A stretch of DNA of 64,000 nt, from assembly GCF_000143535.2 (NCBI RefSeq), contig NC_037310.1:310001-374000 (forward strand). The letters are read 5' to 3'. Position numbers and translations under genes: made by a program. Positions 46,401 through 58,100 of this stretch are shown one piece after another (position 1 is the stretch's first letter; each line of letters starts with the position of its first letter). The notes beneath the pieces were generated by a model. The model was given only the letters and a program-made list of their open reading frames with translations, ran no database searches and was not told where the DNA came from. The stretch is from Botrytis cinerea B05.10. Lineage: Eukaryota; Ascomycota; Leotiomycetes; Helotiales; Sclerotiniaceae.

Positions 46401-49400
46401 TGTGAGATAACATTCAACTTCAACTGCAATTACAAACTGTACAATATAGAATCCTGTTGTTGTAAGTTTGAGTAGACTGAATAAAAATTCTTCTGCTCCC
46501 AAAGATATGGCTTTATATATTCTTCCTCGTTAAATTTCCAAAAGTTCTCATAATATAAGGAGTTAGATAGTATCAATCAGAAATATTGAACCCACCTTTT
46601 GGAACCAGCGCAAAAGATCTATAGTATCCCTCATGACTACCGATATCAAGAGTATATAAGATACGGAGAAGTTCCCTTAATCTATCAAGAGACAGATGAA
46701 TAGATGCATACCCCAATCGGTAAAGTAAATCAGCCAGATCAGTTATAGAAAGTTCCATACGTTCATGATACATAGACTCCCAAGACAAATATATCTTCAA
46801 GTGACTTCGAAGCAGACAGACACCTTCATAGTGCAGGAAGACAATAAAGCATGGAAAGAATTCTTGAAAGCTCCGGAAAGTTAAGATTACCATGTTGCTT
46901 TCTCTAATTAATTTCGCTCCAGAAATTTAGTTGGTCTGGGTATCTAGATTAAGATATTCAACCCACGAAGTATTCTGATTGTCATTCATCTCATCGTGCT
47001 TGAATCTCACTATCGTTCCTCGCTCATTACTCATTCCTCCCACACACGTTAGATTACATTACATTCACCAAACCTCACTTTGTCCTCAACTCAGTATACT
47101 AGTGAGAGAACATTCAAGGAAAACTCAACAAGGTGAATTAATATCTCGCTGATATTCAGCACCTATACTAATCCGTCAATAACTTGCTATGATGCTGAAA
47201 TTGATCGCAAGCTACTCCTCAAAATATCCTTTAAGTAGTATCAAAACGTCAAAGTTTTCTCCTCCCTTGGTTATATTATCAACTTACCGAGCCTCTTTGA
47301 TCTAGTTTTGTTCATTGGTGGCTTATTTAAAGAATTTATCTTTGATACCATAACTCCTACAATAAGTCTACCAGAAGGAAGCAATAAGACTGCTAGGCTA
47401 GAAATACACAAGCGTGAGCTACTGAGAAGGGACACGTATTATCTCCAATATTTCTACCTGTTCAGCTTCTTGATCTTAGTCTGATTACTTGAGCATCGGC
47501 AAATTACATTGATCATACTTTTTTACTGTCGTTAATTTTATCTTGTTATCCGGTTTCCACGAATCTTCACCCTCACATCGTCGTGAAGCATGACTTTTTG
47601 TACAACTATAATCTCAGACACCTTTACAGATAATGATACCTTAGCAACCAAGACCGATAAAGATTCCACAGTTCAACGGCACATACAATTTTTAACATCT
47701 TCCTTTCTCGAACATGAAACTAATCATTCAGAGCCACTCTCCTACCTCCTCCTCCTCCTGACCAAGAACCAATGCCATAAGAAGTACAAAACCTCACCCA
47801 CCCCCTCATCCAATAAAGTCATACAAAGACCTACCTCGGTTCCTTCACTACCCATCTAATCAGCTGTCCAAAAACTTCCCATACAAGTATCCCGGTACAT
47901 AAATTCCCATCGTCGATTTAATCGTACTTCCTACCACTGTACCACGCATCACAATGCCATAATGCTCCTACCATGGCCATATCCCCACGCCCCTTCTGCC
48001 ATTACCCGAGACACATTCCTATCTGCTCTGTCAAATCAATAAAAACCACACCACACCACATCACATCACATCATTCCACAGGACCCTGATTTCCCAACGT
48101 TCCCGTTCGTGTTACGCTATCATATTCTATCCTGTTCCGTCCTACCCTACCTCACCACCCCCATGCAACCTCCCGAACACGAGCCTGAGATGTAAAGAAC
48201 AAATCCATAGGGAAATAGGAGTATCGACTCTCTAGCAAGAAATGTGAAAACTCCTCTCCTCTCCTCTCCTTTTCTCCCCTCCTCACGAAAGAGACAAAGT
48301 AAATGTAATCATGACGCCGAGACCCTTACTTACTTCCTTCCTTATTTGCTTGTGTGTATGCAGGTATATAGGTATATATATACACATACACGCACATACA
48401 CACACATACATACATGTTATTCCCACAAAAAAAAAAAAAGAAACTAATCCCAACACATCTTAACAAAAGCTCTAATACACACACATATATATATACATAC
48501 TAAAGCAGATCTCCTATCCTCATAACCAGCTAGAACACTAAATGATATAATATAATATAATCTGAAAACGCCTATATACTCTGGCCTATACTTCTCATCA
48601 TATTCTACAGAGAGTTAGTTATACTTGAAATAAGATATATATTTTTAAAAAAAAATAGTGATAAAATTAGAGATAAATATATATATATATATATACAAGT
48701 ATATACACCTTAAACTTAAACATAGACTTAAACATAAGCAGCGCTAATAGCGTAAGACACAACACGACACGACATGACACGACACAGCATACATAGCATA
48801 GCATGAACCACTCCATCAATGTACCTACCCGGAGCAAAGTAAGCGAATAGATTCCCTATCAATCTATTAGCATAGATGCATGCATGTATGATATGTTTTT
48901 GATTCAAACATCATCATTGCCCATAAAAACACAAGCTATTTTCCACTCGAAATCAATGCACATAACCCAAAATAAAAGGTAAAGTAGACTTATTGTGATT
49001 GTTGACCTGTCCAATATATAAACATCTCTATTCCCCGAGTCTCCATTCTATCCCTAAAAAACACTTGAGTGTAACCTGTCTTATCCCATCCTATCTAATC
49101 CATCTTATCCCATAAATCCCATCCCAAACTCCTAAAAATACCCCGCAATCCTAGAATTCCATCCATAAACTGTGTCCATTCAAATCTTCCCTAGCGCCAT
49201 CTATGCTTATTCCCATGCCTATACATATACCAAATGAAGAAGCAGTATCCCCATTGATACCAAAGGTACAAATCATAATAAATCCTCACACTATCCCTCC
49301 AATACAATTCAACAAATGATCTTACTCCCCAAAAGACAATTCCGCTTTGTAGCCTTCACTCTGGCTTCGTTTAGTCCCCGTTTCTCCGCCTCACACCAAA

Positions 49401-49425
49401 TCGCTACTTGTCCGCCGTATTTTAT
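43494..49425. other. Gene-poor interval, AT-rich then C-rich
   Basis: No supported gene in 5.9 kb. From 43.7 to about 47.0 kb the sequence is AT-rich, with several TATATAAG-like boxes (near 44.65, 44.88, 45.36 and 45.78 kb) and short ORFs of doubtful reality. From about 47.0 to 49.4 kb the plus strand is C/A-rich with CTC, CACAT, ACACGACACG, CTCCT and TATA repeats. That is the 3' flank of the minus-strand small-protein gene. Confidence 0.5.
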
Positions 49426-49918
49426 TTAACGTCGGTTTGCTAATGTTCGCAATTTATCTCTTTCAGATCGTTCATGGCGTGCTGGATGATAATCATGCTC
49501 TCTACCTTCACCTGCCCTCGGTTCTGCAGAATCATAATGTTTATGACTATCTCCATGGTTGATGACATGGTTGTGTCCACTTCTTGATGTTTTTCCTTCG
49601 ATATATTTTTTTTCTAAACGGAGAGAAACACGTTAGATCGGTGTTATACCTAATGAAGAAGAAAAAATAGTGAAGATAACTTTACATACCTGCAGCAGAA
49701 TCTCTATATTTCACACTTTGTTCTCCACCACTTCCTCTAGATCCATAACCTTGCCCACTGCTTGATGAACGTCCCGACATATTTGAGTTTGATCCGGTGT
49801 AATAATCGGATGAACGAGTTTCGTACGAGTATTGTGAAGCTTTTGAAGAAGATTCCCGGTGATGAGTGATGGTAGTTCTTTGTGTGTATGTGTATCCGCG
49901 AGAATCAGTGTATGACAT
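49426..49918 (-). CDS. Small Ser/Tyr/His-rich protein of unknown function, two exons
   Basis: Exons 49918-49690 and 49613-49426; product 138 aa. The intron is 76 bp with GTATGT donor and TTTAG acceptor and keeps frame. The N-terminal half is Ser/Tyr/Gly-rich (YTDSRGYTYTQRTTITHH, SSGQGYGSRGSGGEQSVKYRD). The C-terminal half is His/Asp/Arg-rich (SGHNHVINHGDSHKHYD, EHDYHPARHERSERDK) and ends LANRR. No signal peptide or known domain; likely intrinsically disordered. The clean splice joining two compositionally matched low-complexity exons supports a real gene, but function is unknown. Confidence 0.65.
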
Positions 49919-51866
49919 CTGAGGTTCTTCGGATAGGTACTTTCGGAATCTTTATGTGCTTGATGTGCGAGGCAAAAGTTTGAGTTTATTATATCGTCCA
50001 AGGGCGTATAGGGCGTATGGGGTGTATAGGGCGCAGAATGGATAGTGGCAGTATTGTTTCAAATACCGTACGAATAAACTAATAGTTAATCTTGTCCAAA
50101 TGAAAAAGCAAACAAAAGAGAAACACCATACTTATTATAGAGAAAGAGAAACAGAGAAATTGACTAATGAAATCATTCAATTGTTACCTGTTGTACACAG
50201 CAACTTTTCAAATAAGGCAAAACCATTGACAGAGAAGCCCAACAAGGACATTGCTCACTTCATCTGTCAATGACGGAGACAGTTTGAGCCCTCTACCCAA
50301 TGGGTAGCTGCCTTTGGATGAGATATTGGATTCGAAACGGGCATTCCAATCCAATGAGTCACCAAACTAACGGACAATAACGTTCGGTGAATAGTTTCAT
50401 CCAAGTACAACAAGATAATTGAGGTTAGATGGTGACGTCGACCTTGAATCTCGGGTACGAAACCAGGTGAAAAGGGAAACTAGAGTAAATAAGCTTAAGG
50501 CTCCCGCTGGGGGAGTGGTCGTGATCAAGAAGTGGAAACGGGGTATTCCCTATTCTCCATTACTTTGTTTGACACAGCCCGTGAGAATTGATCGAATGTA
50601 GACAGAGTGAAGGACGAATGTGGAGGCACGGGTGAAGTACGAGAGCACAGCCACCCGTTTCCTTCGGGCCCCTCCCTCATCTTTCCCTTGTGGCTTTCTG
50701 TGGGGCATTTTTTGGAGACAGGCAGGAAAGACAAGCAAGACAAGCAAGACGGATGGAAAGTTGCGGAAAGTTTTGGGATGTAAAACAGTACGAGAAGGTG
50801 ATTTGACTGCGCAGGTGACGATTGATGATGGATTGAATTATTGTGTTGCCTCGAATAAATCGTGTTGTGATGGGTTTCGAGGTTGAGGCTTCCGTTTCCT
50901 CAGCTGAAGTGGTTTAGTTCGTTTTTGCCTAGGTACCCAGGTGATTTGTTGACATTGAGTTGAGATCGATAAGCGCAAGGCGATGAGTCAAAAAGCTGAG
51001 TCTGGGGGCTTTGTATGACTGACTGTTGACTGACTGTTGACTGACTGTTGAGTGAATCACGCATCGGCAGTGCCATCGTTCTCGGTGTACGGATATGTAT
51101 GTATGTACCTCGAGATGAGGAGTTATAATATGCTAGGCACATACCAAGATGTGAAGAGCTTTCGAGTATCTCTTCGGTGAACAGCATGGCCGTATCCAAG
51201 GGGAGAGTTAACAAGCAAGCAAGCAAACAAGCAAACAAACATATAATCGAACCATCCCATTGCGAAGAGCAGAGGAGAGAAGCAGATGTAACAACAACAA
51301 TGGTGTTGTTCCAGAGAAAAACGAAATGGAGGGAGGGGAGATGGTGGAGTGAGATGGTGCTCACGTGATTCTATTTATCCAGTATCTGCGACTGACGATA
51401 GTGGCACGAGTGGATAACATTGCATTGTTCATATGTATCTAGCCATTAGTCATTCATGACTAACACTCATAGACAATTCCTACCTAGGTACTCATGACAA
51501 TGCTATTCACATTCACATCGTGCTTACTTCATCTGTCATTTACATATACCTCGTTATCCACAATGGGCAACGGTGGATGTCTGTTTATTACATTGGCATT
51601 GTATCTATATCGTCCGCACCTATCCAGCTATTAGTCATCCATCATCTTTCCATCTGATTGGCTAATACACACACAACGGAACCGAGAGAGCTTCATGCGG
51701 GACAAGGCTTCACCCCAAATTCACCCATTCACATCCGCAACCCTCAACGTGTCCAATACTTCTTTGTTGTGCAATCTCTCTTCTTTGCTTTCACATACAC
51801 CTTGACACAATCACACTCACCATTCATCAGCAGTAATCAATCAATTGTCAATACCTTCCCTTCAAC
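49919..51866. other. Divergent intergenic region, small Ser/His-rich protein to FKBP
   Basis: No supported gene. It contains a TGACTGACTGT(T)-type triplication near 51.02-51.05 kb, an AAGC/AAAC repeat near 51.21-51.24 kb and one CACGTG site. The last 200 bp are C/T-rich and probably the FKBP promoter/5' UTR. Confidence 0.5.
51361..51368. promoter_or_regulatory. TCACGTGA E-box palindrome
   Basis: Perfect 8-bp bHLH-type site about 500 bp upstream of the FKBP start. Function is inferred. Confidence 0.3.
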
Positions 51867-52673
51867 ATGCGTCTTTCAACAATTTCCCTCCTTGCTCTCA
51901 CTTCCTCGGTCCTCGCAGCCGAAGTTAAGATTGAAGTAACCAAAGCCGTAGAATGTGAGCGCAAAACTCAAGTGGGTGATAAGATCCATGTTCATTACCG
52001 AGGAAATCTTGAGGAAGATGGAAAGGTTGGAAAGGAATTCGATGCTTCCTACAAGCGTGGATCTCCATTGAGCTTTGTGGTTGGAAAGGGTAGTGTTATT
52101 AAAGGGTATGTGCTTTTCCCCGGTTTGGAGTGTTGGCTACGAGAATGCCATGAATGGAAATACTAATGATTAATCTTGCAGATGGGATGACAATCTTCTC
52201 GATATGTGCATTGGTGAAAAGAGAGTTCTTACCATTCCTCCCGAGTTTGGTTATGGTGATAGAGCTATGGGTCCAATTCCAGCCAAGAGTACATTGAGTA
52301 AGTAACTTCTCATTCTTATATCAAATATCCTCTTCAAGAAATCCCTTTCACTGAACATCTCTACCCCTATTCCTCTGTCTGAATTCCTGTCGTATCAACA
52401 ATACTAATCTTTCCTCCCCCACCAGTCTTCGAAACCGAACTCATGGGAATTGACGGTGTCCCCAAACCCGAAACCATTATTGAAAAGACCTCCTCGTCCG
52501 ATGCAGTCGATAGCGCCACCGATAGCGCATCATCACTCTCGGATAAAGCTACCGAAAAAGCTACCGAAGCAGCAACAGGAGGTGTGAAAAGTGCCATTTC
52601 CGAAGCCGCAGAGGCGGTCAAGACGGCTCTTGCTGATTCTGATGGTGATGGACAGGAGCACAACGAGTTGTAG
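51867..52673 (+). CDS. FPR2: ER-lumen FKBP-type peptidyl-prolyl cis-trans isomerase with C-terminal extension
   Basis: Catalyses prolyl isomerisation during folding in the secretory pathway. Exons 51867-52105, 52182-52297, 52426-52673; product 200 aa. The signal peptide [17 protein letters not shown] is followed by one FKBP domain (about 25-135): [40 protein letters not shown] joined by splicing to [14 protein letters not shown], then [18 protein letters not shown] and, after the second splice, [11 protein letters not shown]. These carry the usual FK506-pocket residues (Y, F, D, W, Y, F). A roughly 60-residue Ala/Ser/Asp/Glu-rich extension ([20 protein letters not shown]) ends in HNEL, an HDEL-like ER retrieval signal. 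Yeast Fpr2 (135 aa) lacks such an extension. Confidence 0.93.
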
Positions 52674-53266
52674 ATGATTCAATTGATGGAAAAGAAAATG
52701 GAAATGCTCAAAGGGTTTTGAAACATGGTCATGAAGCCCCGCATAGTAATGGCCATGAATTGTGAGGATGATTCGTGATGTGGAAATTGAATATAAATAG
52801 TATGTATTTCCACCACTGGAAAGGCTATTTAGCAGAGAAGTGAAAGGGGGTTCAATGGGTCAATCACCCATTCCTTCAATCATGTTCATATGAAAATAAA
52901 CATTCTCAAAATCTGAATATATGAATATCTCATATGGCTCATCCTTCTTTCTATACTATGTCATTCATTTCCTGCTTTAAGTTTGGTTGAGATGTATATA
53001 TACATATATGTATGGCTAGAAACTTGTCTCACTCACAATCACAATCAGTATTATCACGCGACTCCACCACAAACCATACCATCTGATATTATATCACATC
53101 GTGTATTAACTTCTAAATAACTATCCAGCTCCCATATTAACAATTATAGGGATGTGAAAATATGAGGGGAGTGAAACGATAGAGAGATCGGGCTGCGGGG
53201 CGTGTATGCTGGTATGCTAGAAGCTGGGATGCTGTCTGTCTGTCTTTCTGTCTTTCTGTCTATTGG

Positions 53267-53650
53267 AGGGAGGGGAATGAGGATGGGGGATGGGAATGAG
53301 AAATAGAAATAGGGGATGCGAAGTAAGATGTGAGAAATGGAGAATGAAGAATTAAGTGAGAGGGGAGGGGAAGTTTGAGGAGGAATGGAGGAAAAGGAGG
53401 AGGAAGAAGGGGGGGGAGAAAGGGGGAAGTGGGGAAGAGAATAGATGGGGAGTTTAAGGGAGGAAGAGGAGGAAAAGGGGGAGTGCAAAGGTGGAAAATG
53501 GAAAAAAGGAAAGAGTATAGGGTATAGGGCATGGGAATAAGAGTGAAGAGAGGAGGGAATGGAAAATGAGAGGGGAAAGGGGGGAATTGAAGAGGAGGGA
53601 GTTGAGGTGGGAAGGAAAATAGGGGAAGAGAAAGAGAGGGGGAGAATGTA
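53267..53650 (+). repeat. C-depleted purine-rich tract
   Basis: About 380 bases dominated by A and G with scattered T and only a handful of C, built from GGGGAA, GAGGA and GGAATG words. Preceded by CTGT/CTTT repeats at about 53232-53260. Confidence 0.8.
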
Positions 53651-53726
53651 TATATATCCATTCATCTTCTTTTTGTGGTTTATTGGCTTATTAGTAGAAT
53701 AGTAGGTATCATTATATAAATGGATT

Positions 53727-53774
53727 GATGAATGAATGAATGAATGAATGAATGAATGAATGAATGAATGAATG
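53727..53774. repeat. GAAT microsatellite
   Basis: About twelve perfect tetranucleotide units (TGAA/GAAT phase). Confidence 0.92.
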
Positions 53775-54083
53775 ATATATATAATATAATATAACATATG
53801 ATCTCTCTATTCATACAATCCCTATCTACTATCTACTTATATATCTATATCTCTCTACATTTTATTTATATGCATATCTTTAGACTCTGGTTATATGTCT
53901 TTACACTTCATATACATACATATATATTTATTATACTCTAATTATATATAATTAACTTGTATGGCTTTGTATTTTATATACATATCTCTTTGTATCTTTC
54001 TATGTCTTGTTTATCTGATGTGGTGTTGTATGTATTTTATGTGGAACTTTTTCGTTGTGTATTATTTGTTTGTTTTTGGTCAG

Positions 54084-54522
54084 TGGATGGATGGATGGAT
54101 GGATGGATGGATGAGCGAGTGAGTGAGTGTTTATATCTGGGCCTGAATTTTTATTGGGATATGAGGATATGAGGGGTAGATAGTAGAGGAGTAGAGTATG
54201 GGAAGAAATGTTTAATACATCTACATCTACATCTACATCTACATCTACATCTACATCTACATTCAAATCTATCTATGGATAATTCAGCTGAATGATTGGA
54301 GTAGATTGGTGACTGGTGACTGGCGACTGGCGACTGGCGACTGGCGACTGGCAATTAATGATTATTTGTTAACTATTTCGATAATTTCTTTTCTATTAAC
54401 TATTTTCTGACGATTGGCTATGGGGATGATTGGTCGATGAGTGGCGATTGGGGATCGGGGATTGGGGATCGGGGTTGAGTGATTGGTGGTTATGTGGTTA
54501 TGTGGTTATGTGGTTATGTGGT
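54084..54522. repeat. Cluster of four different minisatellites
   Basis: GGAT repeat at 54084-54112, CTACAT repeat at 54217-54262, a GACTGGC/GACTGGT 7-mer at 54308-54352, and a TTATGTGG 8-mer at 54487-54522, plus GGGGATC/GGGGATT between them. Confidence 0.85.
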
Positions 54523-55075
54523 TGTATGATTGTACGTAAGATATACTAGGAGGGGATTTTGTGGAGCGAATAGTGAAATAGATGGTCGAGGAGAGGGGTA
54601 GTAGGATGGATGGGACGATGCTGTGTCTGGGGAGGGGATGGTTGAAGGGGTGGTAGAATGTATTGTAGGGATATATATGTTGGGGTGAGGAAGAAATGCA
54701 CGGAAGATTGTTTTTGGAAGAGTTTTAAGGAAAGGGGTGATGGAGTAGGGGGAGGAATGGAGGGATGGAGGGGGGGGAGGAGGGAAATATACTGTTGGAT
54801 AAGAATATAAAGATTGGATATGACATGGAGTGATGCTATTGGAATAGGGGGGGAGATAAGCAACTATCCAAGGAAATGAATAAGTGAGGGGTAAAGAAAT
54901 AGAAGGGGCTGCGATTCGAGAGTAATATGATGCTGAGATGGTAGGATCGTAGGATGTATATTACGAAAGGTGGAAGGGTGGAATGAAGTAAGATATTTTG
55001 AGGGGAAGAATATATATTTAGAAATGTAATGTCTATCTAAAAAGAGGGGGATGGATGGGGTTGGATGAGCTATAC

Positions 55076-55082
<7 letters not shown>

Positions 55083-55107
<25 letters not shown>
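55083..55107. repeat. GT dinucleotide repeat
   Basis: About twelve GT units, uninterrupted. Confidence 0.9.
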
Positions 55108-55108
<1 letters not shown>

Positions 55109-58100
55109 GAGGAGATAAGAGGTTGAAGTGGACGGAGATGAATTCATGGGTTTGGATATGGTGGGCTGGAGGTGGTTATGGATGTATAGACATGGATATA
55201 GATATGGATATGGATATATACAGATGAAGATATATATCACTCCAACCTTGTATGGTATAAGGAAAGAAAGACTCAAGTAGATGAGGGAAGATTGGTGAGA
55301 ACGACAGGGGGGTTCGTCTGTTTATTTGTATTGTATCTGACTAGCTCTAGAGATTTATATTATGCAGACACGTATTCATTCTCCATCGTCGTGATAAATA
55401 CTCTTCCTTTTTGAATCTTTCAGATTTGAAATAGGTATTCACTACAACATAATGAGGACTAGGCAGGTAGTGATAGATTGTGATCATGGTCATCTATCTG
55501 TGATGGTTTTATTGATATACGCGAGTACTTCGTACGGAACCGAAGGTAGAGATACTCCATCTTGAGGCTAGATGGATGATAGATAGATAGATAAATAAAT
55601 ATACCTGGTATATCAAAATATCAATGTGTCGAATATTAAATCCATACTAGGATTTCTCAGACAAAAACACAAAATATTCTACTTTCTGATCGCCGACCAA
55701 GTAGAGTGGGGATGAGTGTTTGAATTAAAAGAAAGCTTCCCTTCATTTCAATAATGGCAGGGCTCATCTCGTACTACTAGACGTATCCCCAACCTTTGAA
55801 AAATATGATGAAATTGCTATGGATGGATGTACGTACCATGCAAAGCAGACAAAGTCACTATACAACCATGTACTTTCGTCTGATATCGATGAGAATATTC
55901 TTCTTTGGATATCTCGTCGACAGACAAGCACCTAGTAGGTATCCAAGCTTCATACATACTGCACACACAGACTTCAGCTATCTCCTGATAGATCCAGATC
56001 TATATCCACACAAACCCGTGTTTGATGCGCAAGAACGGAGGTGTCTCCGTAGTCCATTCATGCAAGATCCATTTCTGAGATCGCGGAACACAGACTGTCC
56101 TCCGTACAGTGTTCGTGGCACAGGAGGCAGAACTACTAAGATCGATCCACTCAAGCACAGAATCAAAAGCAAATAACCAGAAACATCGACGCGCGCGTGG
56201 AGAAATCGTCTCCATAAATAAGATAGCTTCATACATGTAGGCGTATGACTGATACCCACCTCGGCGCATACACTTGATGTGCTGTGTGTGTTGTAGTATC
56301 CACAATCTCATGTTCTAACCGTATACCCCAGTTCTCGAATGCACTTATCTTGGTACTTACTGTACCTGGTGAGTTGAACCATGTGATTCGTTCTATTCTT
56401 GTCACATTTGTCTTTCTTCAGTCTTCATTGGCCTCCGTAGATCAATCATTTATTTTGCAGATGGTCTAGATGGAGATGAATGTGGAAGTACAATGATCTG
56501 CACACACACCTGTCAGTCCCGAATTTTGGTGACGCCTTTGTTGATGTACTGCGAGGTATCGAAATTCGCCCAGCAGAGAGGCGTCTGCATCAATATAATT
56601 ACATCATTATCAACGGTATCAACAATATTATGCAGGAGATCCGACAAGGGGGTCAAATGTTAACTTTAACACCTGACCTCTAGACCTGGAGGCTTTATGA
56701 AACGTAGATACCCTAGACTCCAATCTGGATTGAATGGCGGGTGTATTCACCAATCATTGGATATTCAGTCAGCCGCATGGCAATCGTACATTTACCATGT
56801 TCTGTTTAGAACTCCATGCATGGCCATCTTACATCACCATACCGCGTTTGGAACCATGGTGAGGTCTGTCTCGGTCTGGCCGTCTAGTACATGATTACTA
56901 TTCAATGTGCTCGTTTGTACTCAATATTACCTGAAGAAGCAATCAGCACCATTTCCGTGCCTCTTTGCATCTCTTTGCACCTCGTTGCAAATCTTGAGAG
57001 GATTCGAACTGCCGTTCTCCACAGCAGTGAAGTCATATCGTTACACCTATCGGTAGGTAGCTAGACACTAGGTAGATAGACTCGGTAGTAGGCAGAAAGC
57101 AGATGAGGTATTTACCAACCTTCTTATTAGTACCGGAGGCTCACGAAACATCGCTCATAACTCACTAAACACAGATCTCGACCAACCTCCCTAGCATCCT
57201 CGGAACTACCCATTTGGGGACGCAACCCCGTCTCTGCATATCCGTCTCCCCGAACTATCTAGGTACCGTTCTCCACCCCGTTCCCGGTAGTCCTAATTGA
57301 CATCTCGAAATATCTTCAGAATTCCCTTGATAGGTAGTCAGCTCCGTCATCAACAACCTCCATTTGCCCATCCGATATCCGAGGGTTCGTGACACACACC
57401 GTATCCATACAAATCTCCGAGATCTGCAGCTTCCAAAACCAAACGGCTTGCCCTGCTACACGTCTGTATGTTGCACCATTTGTGCTCCTCCTCCCTCATG
57501 CCTTCGAGCCCGTCCCGTTCCGAATCCAGAGGCCTAGCGCATTTGCACAATATTGCGGCAGGTAGGATCAAAGGGAAAATCACTCAATCGGTCGATCCTT
57601 TCAGACGAGATGTACCCCTGTGTTTTTTTTACCCCATACTATACTGAAACAACAGAATTGGTCGAGTGGAGATAATTCCGCTCAAGTTGAGATGAGCCGC
57701 AGGGTTCATACGGGGCTACACAGTAAAAAACCACTACCAGGGGGTTTAAATCACAAATTGCGATTTTTTTGGCGATCATACATTAACGGTAGGAAACTTT
57801 TCCTTAATAGAGCGAGGATTGCGGTTTTTGTCGATCTTTATTTATAAGTCTCTTAGCTTTTATCTATCGACTTCAAGAAAAAGAAAAAGAAAATTAAAAA
57901 GAACTGGCCGTAATTCGTTAGCTGATCCAGGCTTGCTGTAACACGAAGATTCTTTCCAGGATGAAGAAGACGGATAGCAGAAGTCGATCTTTCTTTGACG
58001 CGTCCCTGAAATCTTCCCCAGAAACGCCACATCGTCATATCTACTCTCCTGTCCCAGCCGTTCATTTCCCAAAAGAGTAGTATCTGCTTTATAGGAGATT

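Noticed and set aside
46573..46893. 106-codon minus-strand ORF with helical-looking sequence
   Set aside because: No domain recognised, no in-frame extension or convincing splice sites; could be a gene fragment but is not supported.
55796..56176. 126-codon plus-strand ORF
   Set aside because: No family signature and an unusual composition; length is within chance expectation for this gap.
56997..57060. Minus-strand tRNA-like segment with GTTCGAATCC and GGTGTAACG
   Set aside because: T-stem, anticodon stem and acceptor do not pair; resemblance is limited to box-like words.
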